DNA of 64,000 nucleotides, taken from contig CM064657.1 in NCBI GenBank assembly GCA_032717465.1, positions 24,245,638 to 24,309,637 of the forward strand, written 5' to 3'. The notes under the pieces were generated by a model. That model was not told where the DNA came from. It saw only the letters and a list, made by a program, of their open reading frames with translations, and did no database searches. This DNA is from Coenobita brevimanus (Eukaryota; Arthropoda; Malacostraca; Decapoda; Coenobitidae). Shown here piece by piece: positions 25,051-35,810 of this stretch (its first letter is position 1; each line of letters opens with the position of its first letter). The position numbers and the translations under genes were made by a program.

Positions 25051-25411
25051 AAAGTTTGTTGGCTTTCGTCGGTGGAGTTCAGCTGCATCATCTGTTTATC
25101 TGTCTATATAGCCTACCTGTTTGACTGTCTATCTATATACCTGGTCGTCTCTTTGTAAATACCTGTTTGTCTGTTTATCTATATCTGTATAGACAGATAT
25201 GGATTGATAGACAGATAGATAGAAATTGGCTCTTAAGTGGACTGCTGGACCAGACAATTTTTCAGTGATAAGTGTAATCAAAACATGCAGACAAGAACAG
25301 TGTGGCATGCAAGAGGAGACTAATTGACTAGAATGAATGTGTTTTGAGTGGATGAGTAACTTTGGGAGTGTGTCGTCTAGTCTTGGCTACCTCCCTCTCC
25401 TTGGGGGAAGC
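25051..25411. other. No gene; tetranucleotide-rich stretch
   Basis: 25095-25228 is built from TCTA/TCTG repeats and their complement (gatagacagatagatag), able to fold into a hairpin. Confidence 0.6.
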
Positions 25412-25419
25412 AGCCTAGG

Positions 25420-26156
25420 CAGGGTTGCCAGGTCGTGCCATAAATGGCATTTTTTGCCAGAAATCTTGTTTCCCGAAAAACTGCCATTTTTTTTTTATGG
25501 CACAAAATAATTGATGCCATAAAAACGCCATAATTTGCAGCCGGTTTGCCATTTTGTGCCAGAAATTCCCAGTGATATCCAAATTTATCTTGGGAGAATT
25601 AAAAATTAAAAATAAGAATTAAAAATTCTCCACTGCCATTATTTACGTTTTTAGACTATATAGGTAAGTACTCGCCGCTGAGACACAGCGGCGACTCTTG
25701 GAGGAGCGTGTGACACGTCCGGCTGTACTGTAGATGTGATCATGTGAGGCTCAGCATACGTGATCATGTGAGGCTCAGCATACGTGATCATGTCCAGCAG
25801 CTTGCTAGCTCACTCAGTGACGGTGCCTCAGTCTCTGACTGAGCACCAGTCAGACACAAGAATTCGTCAGATTCAGTCACCTTCTCACGCATACTTGAGA
25901 CTCTGAGCTGCAATAAAACTCGCGAAATGTATGGTTAATTTTCAGTTCTATTTTCATTTTCGTAAATTTAAAAAAGACTACCATTTTCTTTTTTTTTCTT
26001 GAATAAAGTGTATCATATATATGGTTTATTTTCAGTTTTCTATTTTAATTTTGTAATTGCCATAAAGACTGCCATTTTTCAAAACTAGTTTGCCAGAAAA
26101 TGCCATAAATCACACTCATAGATGCCACATGAGTACTGCAACACCTGGCAACCCTG
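25420..26156. mobile_element. hAT-type MITE with 8-bp target duplication
   Basis: Begins cagggttgccaggt and ends acctggcaaccctg: a perfect 14-bp terminal inverted repeat. It is flanked on both sides by agcctagg (25412-25419 and 26157-26164). An 8-bp duplication and CAGGG ends fit the hAT superfamily. Subterminal regions are rich in tgccataaa / tttatggca. There are two and a half copies of a 24-bp unit (gtgatcatgtgaggctcagc) at 25736-25800. No transposase, so non-autonomous. Confidence 0.9.
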
Positions 26157-26164
26157 AGCCTAGG

Positions 26165-27091
26165 TACTCTATACTGTATACAGTAGATAGAACACAAATG
26201 CTCGTGGGCCCTTTGGGCCCCTTGCACTTGCTCGTGCGGAGAGCTCTCGCGTTTATGTGCTGTTCTAGTGTACCGTTGTCACTTGGATTTTTTGCAGCTA
26301 ACCAGTTGATCGTGTTATTTGCAGCTTCGGGAATGGAACCCAGGTTGTCCGAACGCAAGTCCAAAATACACAGACACACGGCTACTGCTACAATAATTTT
26401 AGTTCTGCCTCTGGGCAAAAAATTCTACGGAGATCCTGTGCCGGGCTCCGGGAGCAGCGTTTTTTTAGTAAAAATGTGATCGCTTATTAAATATAATAAT
26501 AGTTTTTCAATCGTGATGGGACCAAGTTTTTTCACATCAGCGAATTTTTTGCGATTTTTGTGCCAATTTTGGTATGATTTGAATGTGTAGTTTCGGCTGC
26601 CCAAAACACACACACACACACACACACAGATGGCTACTGCTATAGTATATTAGATTATCATTCAAACGGTTTTAATAATGTCACCTCTGGTGGCATTCCA
26701 ACGCATCTCGACATTTCTTACTGTACTAGGTGCCTAAACAGTGTGCAGCTCTGGTCTCACATGAACTACACTGATTGGAAGAAGACTTAGTAAATCAAGG
26801 TCAGTGGACAGCGAGAACCAGAGTGGTGCTGAAGGATAGCCTACATAAGAAATTGGCTTAAATTTGTCAGTACAGACTATATTTTAAAAGCGATAATTTT
26901 CATGTTCGTTTACACAATACTGAAAAGTACAGGACCGTACGTAATAATGTAGATTACGAATCATACTTTTATTTTCTCTCCACCTTTTCTTCAGCCGAAA
27001 ATAGCCATCAGCGCCCTTGAGTAATTTTTTTTATTAACTTTTGTGATACGGAAAGGGGGGGGGGGAATACAACCTACGGATCCTGTTTCGT
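26165..27091. other. No gene recognised
   Basis: Contains (AC)n at 26607-26629 and a G run at 27055-27064. No exon or terminal-repeat structure seen. Confidence 0.5.
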
Positions 27092-27370
27092 TAAGGTGAC
27101 CAGAGTCCCGCTTTTTTTACGTTTGTCCCGCTTGTTAAAATGTGACTATAATGTCCCACTTTTGGAGCAAATTATCTTAAATGTCCCGCTTTTAGAAAAT
27201 TATTATTACATTATATATAACATGACCTTCTTTTATGAAATTATGATGAATTAGTAAAATTATGCACAATCCAAACCAAATGAGATACTGAATTGTTAAT
27301 ATAAAATGTCTAATACTGTACTCATTAACTGGTAACTTTGGTCGGCCCATTCACCGTACCCTGCCTGTCG

Positions 27371-27441
<71 letters not shown>

Positions 27442-27492
27442 TGTACACATGACGACATCCCGCATTTAGTTCCAATAAATCTGGTCACCTTA
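27092..27492. mobile_element. Short hAT-type MITE with 8-bp target duplication
   Basis: Ends taaggtgaccaga and tctggtcacctta are perfect 13-bp inverted repeats. Both sides carry tgtttcgt (27084-27091 and 27493-27500). It is 401 bp including a (TA)n tract at 27375-27439. Internal tgtcccgcttt motifs recur. Non-autonomous; superfamily inferred from duplication length. Confidence 0.88.
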
Positions 27493-27500
27493 TGTTTCGT

Positions 27501-28718
27501 TCATGTCTTAAAAGCCACTAGGCTAAACGTGTTCGGTCTCCTCCCTCCCCACCCATTTCCTTGTGTTAACATAATGCTTGTTCTACAAAGCAGACCCATA
27601 CTTTGTATGGCACAGGAAAGGAAGAAGTGTGTCTGAAACTTTATTTGTCTTAATATAATGTGTTCATTGTGAATATAAGAGCCCGAAGTAGAATGATGAT
27701 CAGTTTGTGTAAAGGTGATAAAAACTTTGTACTTAATTAACGAACCATAATGAGAGTGGAAACTTGTGTTGTAAATATTTTTCTTCTGTGTTGAAATAGT
27801 AATAGCTTAAATTTCTTCTCCCTTCAGATTTTGCAATTCAGCTAGTATTCGTTACTTAGTGGCCGGAAACACATGAACACATTGGTACGGTACTCAGTTA
27901 TTCATTAGCCAACTGTGGTTTTGTTTTAAAGAATTGTATTAGGTAAGCTAATCACAAGTGTAGGTTTTTCTCTTATATAAATGAGTATTTGCTAAGGAAC
28001 ACTGATATTTAAACTTTTCAGTACGATGATATATATTTTTTTTTTATTTGCACCTGATGATATTTTTCAGCTTGGGTGTGACACCTTCTTATGAAGGTAT
28101 TAGGTTTACCCTCATTTTATTAGTCTTCGGTATTACGAATTCTTAAATCATTTTTTGCTACTTTGAGACGACTGTAATCGACGTAGAAGAAAATATATTA
28201 CAATAGATTATTTAATATTTTCATCCTGCACACATCGACCTAGCTATGCCCACTGACACTGTTACATGTAGCCCACCTAACACCCTCCTGCTTTCTTGTA
28301 CACCCAAACCCTTAACACCTTTACATACATAATATCACGACATCCGTACCAATCACGGCCTTACATTTGACAGCTATACCCACAGAGCTATACACCCTTA
28401 CCCCTTTCATACCCCTACCCTGTTGATCGCATTACCCAATGATTCCATTGTGGTGCAGGACCAGTTACAAGCGAACGATTGATGTTTGCTCTCAGGTTTG
28501 GAAATGAGCGGCCTGACCCGACCGTCATACTAAGCAGAAGCTAATAACTACTATGTGAAGCAGAGTTGGAATCCTTTCTGCATGTGATTTATTCATTCAG
28601 TAAACTTTGTTAGCAAATAAAAACTCTCCCGTAAAGCCATAGAAACCCCTTGGAATCTTGAGTTTTCCAAGGGAGTGTTCAGCTGTAAACGGTGAATACT
28701 TCAATAACGAAATCAGAT
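27501..28718. other. No gene recognised
   Basis: 28230-28440 is C-rich and CT-skewed. No domain or exon. Confidence 0.5.
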
Positions 28719-28722
28719 TTAA

Positions 28723-29643
28723 CCCTAGAGTGCTGAACATGGGTGTAATATACCTGATGCATCTGACGTCACGCACATTTTGTTGTGTTCCCATGGAGGC
28801 AGGGGGCTGGGACCTTTTATAGCTTCATCCTTCCCTGTGCCTTAACAGACGTTATAGGTCACGTCACTTTGCTCTGCTTCCGGGTTTTTTCCATAGACCC
28901 ATGTTCGGGTATACCGTACCCTGTTTAGTGATAATAGTTAAAGACAAAATTGGGTATATCGTGCCCGAGTTTAGTGTTAATGTAATAACCGGAACTGTAG
29001 TGATTAATTATTCCGTTTTTACCCCTGCCTCCCCTGCTGCTGACCCTGCCATCCCTGCCTCCCCTGCTGTTACCCCTGCCACTCCTGTGTTCCCTGCTGC
29101 TGGCCTTTCTGCTTCCCCTGCTGATTCTGATGACCCCAATGACCCTGCTACCATCCTTGCTGCCATCTCCGCTGCTGCTTCTGGTGTGAATAGTCAATAT
29201 ACATCACTTAGTACTCACTTACAAAGGCTAAAACTGCATTATAGAGAAAAAGTCATTTTTCGGTACCTAAAAAAGACTTCTTTCGCCTCTCTTCCGTGTG
29301 ATTTGCACATCGACTGAGTGCTGGTGACCCCCTAATAACAGTGTCAGCTTACCTGGAAGGGGTTAAGGAAAGTTTGGGGAAAATTGGCTGTAGATTTTTT
29401 TGGGGGGTGATTTTTTTTCGTAAATTTGTCAGTTTTTTCCTTTTTACTTTTTTTTTTTTCTAAATTCTTATTTAAAGTGATTAGGAGCTCCTAATAGGTT
29501 TACATAATAGTAAGGTGGCTTAACTTTAATGTGTAACTATTTGGAATAAGAAATATATATTTTTTGTTAATTTCCCAATTTTGGGTATAATAAACCTGAG
29601 TTTAGTGTAAGTGTGACCGGATTTTATATTTAGTGTTATAGGG
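28723..29643. mobile_element. piggyBac-like non-autonomous element
   Basis: Flanked by TTAA at 28719-28722 and 29644-29647. The ends CCCTAGAGTGCTGAA and, reversed, CCCTATAACACTAAA are imperfect inverted repeats. Internal blocks of the type gggtataccgtaccc / tttagtgttaatg recur near 28740, 28910, 28955 and 29582, like subterminal repeats. A 138-codon frame at 28901-29317 with an Ala/Pro/Asp-rich middle (CCTGCTGC repeats) is probably a by-product of the repeat; it has no transposase motif. Confidence 0.75.
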
Positions 29644-30517
29644 TTAAAAAGATTTTCCGTCTTAACACTGCGTTTTTTTGGCATCACTTCTAGCAATTAA
29701 ATATGAGAGATTCCATTTTATGTCAGAGGGACATGGTGATAACATGGCGCTCGCTCACTTGTCACGCGCTCACAAAGTGCACATCACAGGTAAAATAAGA
29801 ATATAAGAAGAGAGGCTAACTACAGTAGACCAATTGGTCCATGCTAGGCAACATCAGCATGAGTGATCGTACTACCTGTACTAGAATAAGACAAGGATAG
29901 TAAAGTAGAAGGCTCTCCCCCACTCATCAACCTCTCCATTTGGAACAAACAAAAGTCAGAAGGAACACCACGTAGTATAGAAAAATTAGCTTGGACATTG
30001 ATAGGAAAATGCAAAGGAAAAAAAGAGACTGTCGTGGTGAAACCTAAAAAGGAAAAGCAATGAATTAATATTGGTTATTAATTTTTTTTTTTTTTTAAAT
30101 ATCCAGCCCTTACTTGTCATATGTTTATCTAGCCAATGCTTGAAAGCATCAGTGGAAGAGACAGGAACTACTTCACAAGGTAGCTTATTCCATTTATCCA
30201 CAACTCTATCACCAAAACAAATATCGTCTTATTTCCTTACTAAAACGAAATCTATCTAGCTGGAAACCATTACTTCTATTTCTGTCCTCTGTACTTGCTG
30301 TAAGTACCTTGCTAATGTAATGTTTCCCATATTTATTTCGTTCATTCACTTAAACAATTCATTTAAGTGTATCCCCTTACTCTATACCTTTCTGGTGTGT
30401 GTAATTTTAGTCTTTTCAGTCTATTTTCATGTGAAAAAATCCGAACATCATATATAATTTTCTTCTCTGTACATTTTCTAACCAATTTTTATCCACTATA
30501 TAATTATATATAAATGT

Positions 30518-30568
<51 letters not shown>

Positions 30569-30983
30569 CCGTATATAGTACAGACACCAAAACTGAACTG
30601 CATGGTCTAAATGTGTCCATAGAAAAAGTTGCAGTATTACCGGTACTTTAGATGTTGTCATGTTCACGCTTCATAAAATAAATCCTAGGACCCTATTTGC
30701 TGTATTTCTTGCATTGATACACTGTTGCCTAGGTTTGAGGTCTTTATTAACCATGACTCCTAGATCTCTCTGGGATTCTGATTTATTAATTTATTCTCTG
30801 AGTTGTATTTAGTATCTCCGATGGTCTTGCCCACAAAGTGCTTAATATGTTTCCACACTGAATTCCATTTACCAGTCTTTAGACCATTTGCACAATATAT
30901 CGAGGTCCATTTGTAGGTTAGCATAGTTGTCAGTTAAGTTATTGATATGCCCTGTTTTTGTGTCATTGGCAAATTTGCTGATA

Positions 30984-31534
30984 CAGGCATACCCCAGTTT
31001 AACTATGTAATTTGTTCGGTAAAGCCCCGTTGTTAGGCGGGGTATCCTATATCGGTGTACGGTACCTTTAATATGTAATGGGGAGCGTCTACCAGCCTTG
31101 GTTTTCCCCCCCCAACCGAGTCCAAAACCCACTCAAATGAGCCCCAAAACAAGTTTAAAGCCAGTCTAAATGGCCTAACAGTTGTAAAAAAAAAGCTGAC
31201 CTAAGCCTAACACATGTAAATAACTCACTAAAACCAATAAATAAAATCTGAAAATCGTCAAACATAAGTCTGGAAAAATCAAACTCGGTAAACTGTACCC
31301 CAAAATGGCAATGTTCACCCCACCTGTAGCTAAAACACATTAATCTAAGTCTAAAAACAGTTTATAAATCAACCTAAACACACAATTTTAATATATCATC
31401 AAAATCGGTAAAAAAATCTAAATTCATCGTTAAACTGGGTTTGCTCATCTTTATGCGGGGTGTGACGGTATATATACCCCCATCGTTAAGCCAGGGTATC
31501 GCATGTAGGGGTATCATATATTGAGGTATTACTG
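30984..31534. mobile_element. TA-flanked MITE (Tc1/mariner or pogo type)
   Basis: CR1 host sequence is interrupted with TA on each side (30982-30983, 31535-31536). Ends CAGGCATACCCCAG and, reversed, CAGTAATACCTCAA are imperfect inverted repeats; the CAGTAATACCTC style recurs in pogo/mariner MITEs. Subterminal ccagtttaac / gttaaactgg add a second inverted pair. 551 bp, no transposase. Confidence 0.8.
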
Positions 31535-31557
31535 TACTGCTAGTGATTCTTAAGTCA

Positions 31558-32332
31558 ACATGCTTGCGTGTGTCGCTCGTGATCACCTAATGGCAGCTCT
31601 TCATTCTGCTCGATCTTTGGCAGCTTCCCTATTCAGTCCCTTATCCCTGAAGTCACACTCAGTGACCTCGTCCCATGTCTTTTTTGGTCTGCCTCTCACA
31701 GCTGTACCCCCAACATGAACACTTTTCACTTTCAGCACCCAACTATCATTCCCCATCCTCTCCACATGCCCAAACCATCTCAATCTACCTCTCGTCATTA
31801 CAATTCAATGCACTCCAGTCCCAGCCTACCCCTCAACTCTACCATCGTAAACCTAACCCCCCCAGGCCTCACATTCAGGGAAGCATTGCATATCCACCTA
31901 ATTATTGTCATTTCTGTATGTTTGAGCCTGCGAATGTCCTCTTCCTTTACTGCCTTGGTCTCATTATATCATACAGCGTTGCACTTCTAACACATGCTGT
32001 ATACAGAGTTCCCTTAGCACGGAGGGAGAGCCCTCTCAGTGTCAGGAGAGGCAACAGCTCCCTGAACTTCTTCCAACCGCTCCTCACTCTAGCCACAGAG
32101 CTAACTCCAGGCTCACCTCCAGCACGCAATGTCTCCTAAATAACAATACTCTTCCACACATTCAAGAGACTCACCAGCCGGCTCAATCCTTTTATGTCCA
32201 ACAATCTCCACCTGCTCTCCCTGATACATCGCACACATGAAATCAGCATTATCTTGCAGTCTGCCTCAAATACCATTACATCTCTTATGTACCCACTTAT
32301 CACAGACACCACGAGATGAAATTACTTTCCAC
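31558..32332 (-). mobile_element. LINE-C (RTE-like with zinc finger), 3' part
   Basis: Minus-strand frames encode, in order, the second half of a PHD/RING-like zinc finger (VCDKWVHKRCNGI, 32320-32270), a C-terminal domain ending RLRWFGHVERM (31790), then TECDFRDKGLNREAAKDRAE and a short 3' UTR to 31558. The upstream half lies at 35016-35245, displaced by a LINE-B insertion. Stops break the frame. This zinc finger between RT and the FGHVERM domain is recalled from invertebrate RTE-like elements. Confidence 0.82.
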
Positions 32333-32341
32333 ACCCTTGTG

Positions 32342-32635
32342 CGAGTATAAGTGACTGGGAGAAGGAGGGAGGTGAGAAGACAGGAAGAAATCAGTAGGAT
32401 AGAAGTTATGGAAACAATGAAGAAAGTTAAAACGGGGAAAGCCCCATAAACTGATGGAGTGTGTGGTGAAATGTTGAAGCAAGGGGGAGAGATAGTAGTA
32501 GAATGGATGTGGAAGATGTGCAGGTTGGCCTGGGAGGATGGTAGAGTTCCGTAGGATTGGAAGTCAGGTATAATTATTCCCTTGTACAAAGGAAAAGGGG
32601 AAAAAGAAGTGTGTGGTAATCATAGGGGCATTTGT
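32342..32635 (+). pseudogene. LINE-B RT fingers, 5' piece before the LTR
   Basis: Reads EISRIEVMETMKKVKTGKAP, then two stops relative to the sister copy (KAPGIDGV and VPEDW each carry a stop). Ends at CGNHRGI, where the solo LTR begins. Confidence 0.75.
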
Positions 32636-33694
32636 TGTCACGGGGTTTTTATAATATCACGGTAATTTTGAAATAAATGGTTAAATATTATTTAAATTGA
32701 TAATAATATTCAATAATATTGAAGAGCAGAGACAATGATTGTCTTGCTACATCAAGCAACGATTACTTTATGCTGACTTGCTAAGATTCTCTAAGAACGA
32801 GAATTTATAAACTTTCTCAACAGTACACAGCAGAGACTAATTACTCACAATTGCTGAATTACTGTACTGTTAGCCTCTGGAGAAAGTTACTTCACCCCTG
32901 ACAATAAATAACTAATACTAATAATAATAACATCAGGTTCTTGCTGATGCATTAACTCCTGGCACAACGGATTTTAAGTTAATACAACAAGACTGGTCTA
33001 AGTACCAGTTATGAAAGCAAACGTTTATGCAAGCTAGGAGCTATATGGAAAATAAGCTTAATTATGGAGAAATGAAACAAGATTTTACTTTACATTAAGC
33101 TCAAGAAAAGAGAACTGTTAAATTTATTGATTACAAAAAAATAAATTTAACGTTACATTTCAAATCAAATTAATGAGACGCACTCACTCACTCACACAAA
33201 AGCTAAATACTTACGCCTAGGAAAAAAACACCTTAACTAAACTCTTATGACTACAAAATACAAAAAGGAAATACTAGTCAATGAATGCGGTGTATCACCC
33301 AAAGCTGGAGAACTAAAGATGGGAGCTTGGAGAAACTGTAAGCGGAGTTTGGGTACTAGCTGACCTCTCACACTGCTGCACAGGTCCTGTCTCCGTCACA
33401 GCAAACACTAGACTGAATTCAAATAATGCATAGGCAGGACGCACAAGCCACCAGAAGAAGGCGTGGCTAACGGTTGAGGAGAGCAGGAGCGAACAATAAA
33501 GAAACAATTGTATCGCTCAGTAGAGCACTTAGTGACGTGCATTAAATCGGTCACTTTTAAACAGTGACGAATGTTTTGAAAAGTATACCCCAAAATGGAG
33601 GGAGAAACGGTTAGCTGAGCGATACACAGTGAGTTTTCCACTAATAGTTCGTGGCTTCTCACAAAACGGAAATGTCGCGAATTGATTCGTGACA
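32636..33694. mobile_element. Solo LTR candidate of an LTR retrotransposon
   Basis: Begins TGTCACGGGG and ends TTCGTGACA: TG...CA boundaries with TGTCACG/CGTGACA inverted ends. The 5-bp tttgt is duplicated at 32631-32635 and 33695-33699; the sister LINE-B at 60.68 kb has only one copy, confirming the empty site. The 1059 bp carry no coding frame and include AATAAA-type signals (33494). These are the marks of a Gypsy- or BEL-type solo LTR left by LTR-LTR recombination. A short DNA transposon is the alternative. Confidence 0.75.
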
Positions 33695-34979
33695 TTTGTC
33701 TTCTTAGCATAATAGGAAAAGTGTATGGTAGGATACTTATTGACAGAGTCAGGGAAATAACAGAGGAATTAGTTGGAGAAGAACAGGGAGACTTTAGGAA
33801 GGGAAGAGGTTGTGTAGATCAGATATTCATTCTTAGATCTTTAGTGGAAAAATTTCTAGAGAAGAGAAAGAAGTTGTATGCGGCTTTCATGGATTTGGAG
33901 AAAGCATATGACAGGGTGGATAGACAAGGATTGTGGAAAGTATTAAGAATATATGGAGTAGATGGGAAGTTGTTGAATACTGTGAAGAGTATGTATGATG
34001 GTGCTAAGGTTGCAGTGCGTGTGGATGGTGAACTGAGTGAATTTTTCTCTTTGAAGGTTGGGTTGAAACAGGGATGTGTCATGTCTCCATGGTTGTTCAA
34101 TCTGTACATGGATGGGGTAATAAAAGAGGTACAAGGTAGGGTAGTGGATGTTGGAGTGGCCCTAGTGAGAGAGGGTAGTGTTTTGAAACTCCCTGTACTG
34201 TTATTTGCAGATGATACTGTGTTGTTGAGTGAAGATGCAGGGGAGCTGCAAGGCTTGGTGGATGAGTTTGGGAGAGTGTGTAAGAAACAGAATCTAAAGG
34301 TAAATGTAGGCAAGAGTAAAGTGATGGTCTTTGAGAGAGGTGAAGTCAGCGAATGTACAGCGAGGTTGGATGGTGAGGAATTGGAAAATGTATGTTTAAG
34401 TACTTGGGTAGTGTGATGAGTAAGGATGGAGGTTTGGAGGGAGAAGTGCTTGAAAGGGTACAACAGGGAAGAAAGGTTGCTGGTTCCTTGAAAGCAGTGA
34501 TAAGAAACAGGGAAGTGTGCATGGAAGTGAAAAAGTTACTGCATGATAGTATTGTGATACCAACTCTAACGTATGGAAGTGAAGCTTGGACGTTGTTGGA
34601 AGGGCACAAGTCAAGAGTGAGAGCAGTGGAAATGAGTTACTTAAGAGGAGCCTGTGGAGTCACATCGAGAAACAGGCTGACAAATGAGGATATAAAGGAG
34701 CGTTGTGGTGTGGATGTGGATGTGATAGGAAGCTTTAGGAGGAATACACTGAGGTGGTTTGGCCATGTGGAGAGGATGGAGGGTGAAAGACTGACGAAGA
34801 GAGTGTATGTGAGTGAGGTGGAGGGGGGGAGAAGGAAGGGGAGGCCGAGGATGAGATGGAGGGATGGGGTGGAGAGGTATATGAGAGAGGGGTGTGTGAG
34901 TTGGGAGCAGGGCAATGGAATGGCGGGGGACAGGGCGACGTGGAGGCGATTTGTTTGTTGCCACCCCGAACGGGATTGA
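33695..34979 (+). pseudogene. LINE-B reverse transcriptase, main part
   Basis: From ICLLSIIGKVYGRIL through the MDLEKAYDRVDR (motif A), LKQGCVMSPWLFNLYMDG (motif B) and LLFADDTVLL (motif C) blocks. A small deletion near 34390 shifts the frame relative to 59.99 kb, after which the C-terminal part (34392-34979) continues in a new frame to the LRWFGHVERM block and the terminal Arg/Gly-rich tail. Catalytic Asp residues are intact, but the frame is not. Confidence 0.85.
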
Positions 34980-35015
34980 GGCGTCTGGCAATAGATAGAT
35001 AGATAGACCCTTGTG

Positions 35016-35245
35016 GCAAATCGCACATGGCCACTCTCCCTCTTCTTTGACAGTACTGGCCCCAGCCCTAGATACCATCACTTTTGTTTTATCAGCATTT
35101 ACTCTTAGGCCCTTGTGCCCCATACCATCCCTCCACTTCCTAAATCTTTGCTCCGCCTCCTGTTCATTTTCAAGAATCAGCTCCAGTCATCAGCATACAT
35201 CTCCCTCAGGAGTCCGTTTATGAAGTCACATGAGAGGGGTTCAAG
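35016..35245 (-). mobile_element. LINE-C, RT palm end and first half of zinc finger
   Basis: Minus strand reads the YADD block (35180), GLRVNADKTKVMVSRAG (35110) and then EWPCAICHKG, where LINE-B is inserted. Joins to 32332. Confidence 0.82.
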
Positions 35246-35407
35246 TACCATGATAAATATAATAAATAAGAAGGAATCAAGTACTGATCCCTGTGGAACA
35301 CCGCTAGTTGTTAATTCCCAGTCCGACTTTAGTAGTTTATTAAAACTTTCTGCTTTCATCCCTTCAGCCAGGATTGTATCCTCATTGAGATATCACCGTC
35401 TATACCA

Positions 35408-35706
35408 TTTTTTTTTTTTTTTTTTATGTAGGGAAGAAGGAACCAAAGAAACCATTCCTACCAAATAAAAAACAAAAACAATAAAGAACAACAGAAAGCC
35501 AAATTCAAGATCCGTTCATTATGAAATGCCTGGACACACTGCGTTTGAAAGACTGGAGATCACAGGAAGTAGGAAATACAAACAGAGGGACAGAGTTCCA
35601 GAGTTGACCTGTTGCATAAATGAAAGACCGAGAGTAACAATTAACTCTTGCATTAGAGAGTTGGACGAAAAAGGGATGAGTGTTGCTGGGCAGGCGCAAT
35701 GCACCA
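35408..35706 (-). mobile_element. LINE-A 3' end, 5'-truncated copy
   Basis: Poly-A (poly-T on plus, 35408-35425) followed by the 3' UTR and the last about 60 codons (to EMNGS-like). Ends where the poly-T of the next LINE-A starts. Confidence 0.85.
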
Positions 35707-35810
35707 GTTTTTTTTTTTTTTTTTTTTGTGAGGAAGAAGGAACCAAAGGCCATGAGCCCACAATAACAGTTCCCTCCAAGAGAAAAACAAAATACAAGAG
35801 AGAGCCAAAT

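Larger units (their letters stand above)
32342..35006 (+). mobile_element. LINE-B (RTE-like), copy inserted into LINE-C
   Basis: Flanked by acccttgtg at 32333-32341 and 35007-35015, a 9-bp target duplication of LINE-C. Starts within the RT N-terminal linker (5'-truncated), covers fingers, palm (FADDTVLLSE at 34205) and the C-terminal LRWFGHVERM domain, and ends with an (ATAG)n tail at 34991-35006 instead of poly-A. A solo LTR (32636-33694) sits inside the fingers. Confidence 0.9.

Noticed and set aside
28901..29317. Host gene encoding a 138-residue Ala/Pro-rich protein
   Set aside because: Entirely inside a TTAA-bounded piggyBac-like element and built from short repeats.
31947..32129. Separate small gene on the minus strand
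   Set aside because: Colinear with LINE-C between its zinc finger and FGHVERM domain, so it is part of that element.
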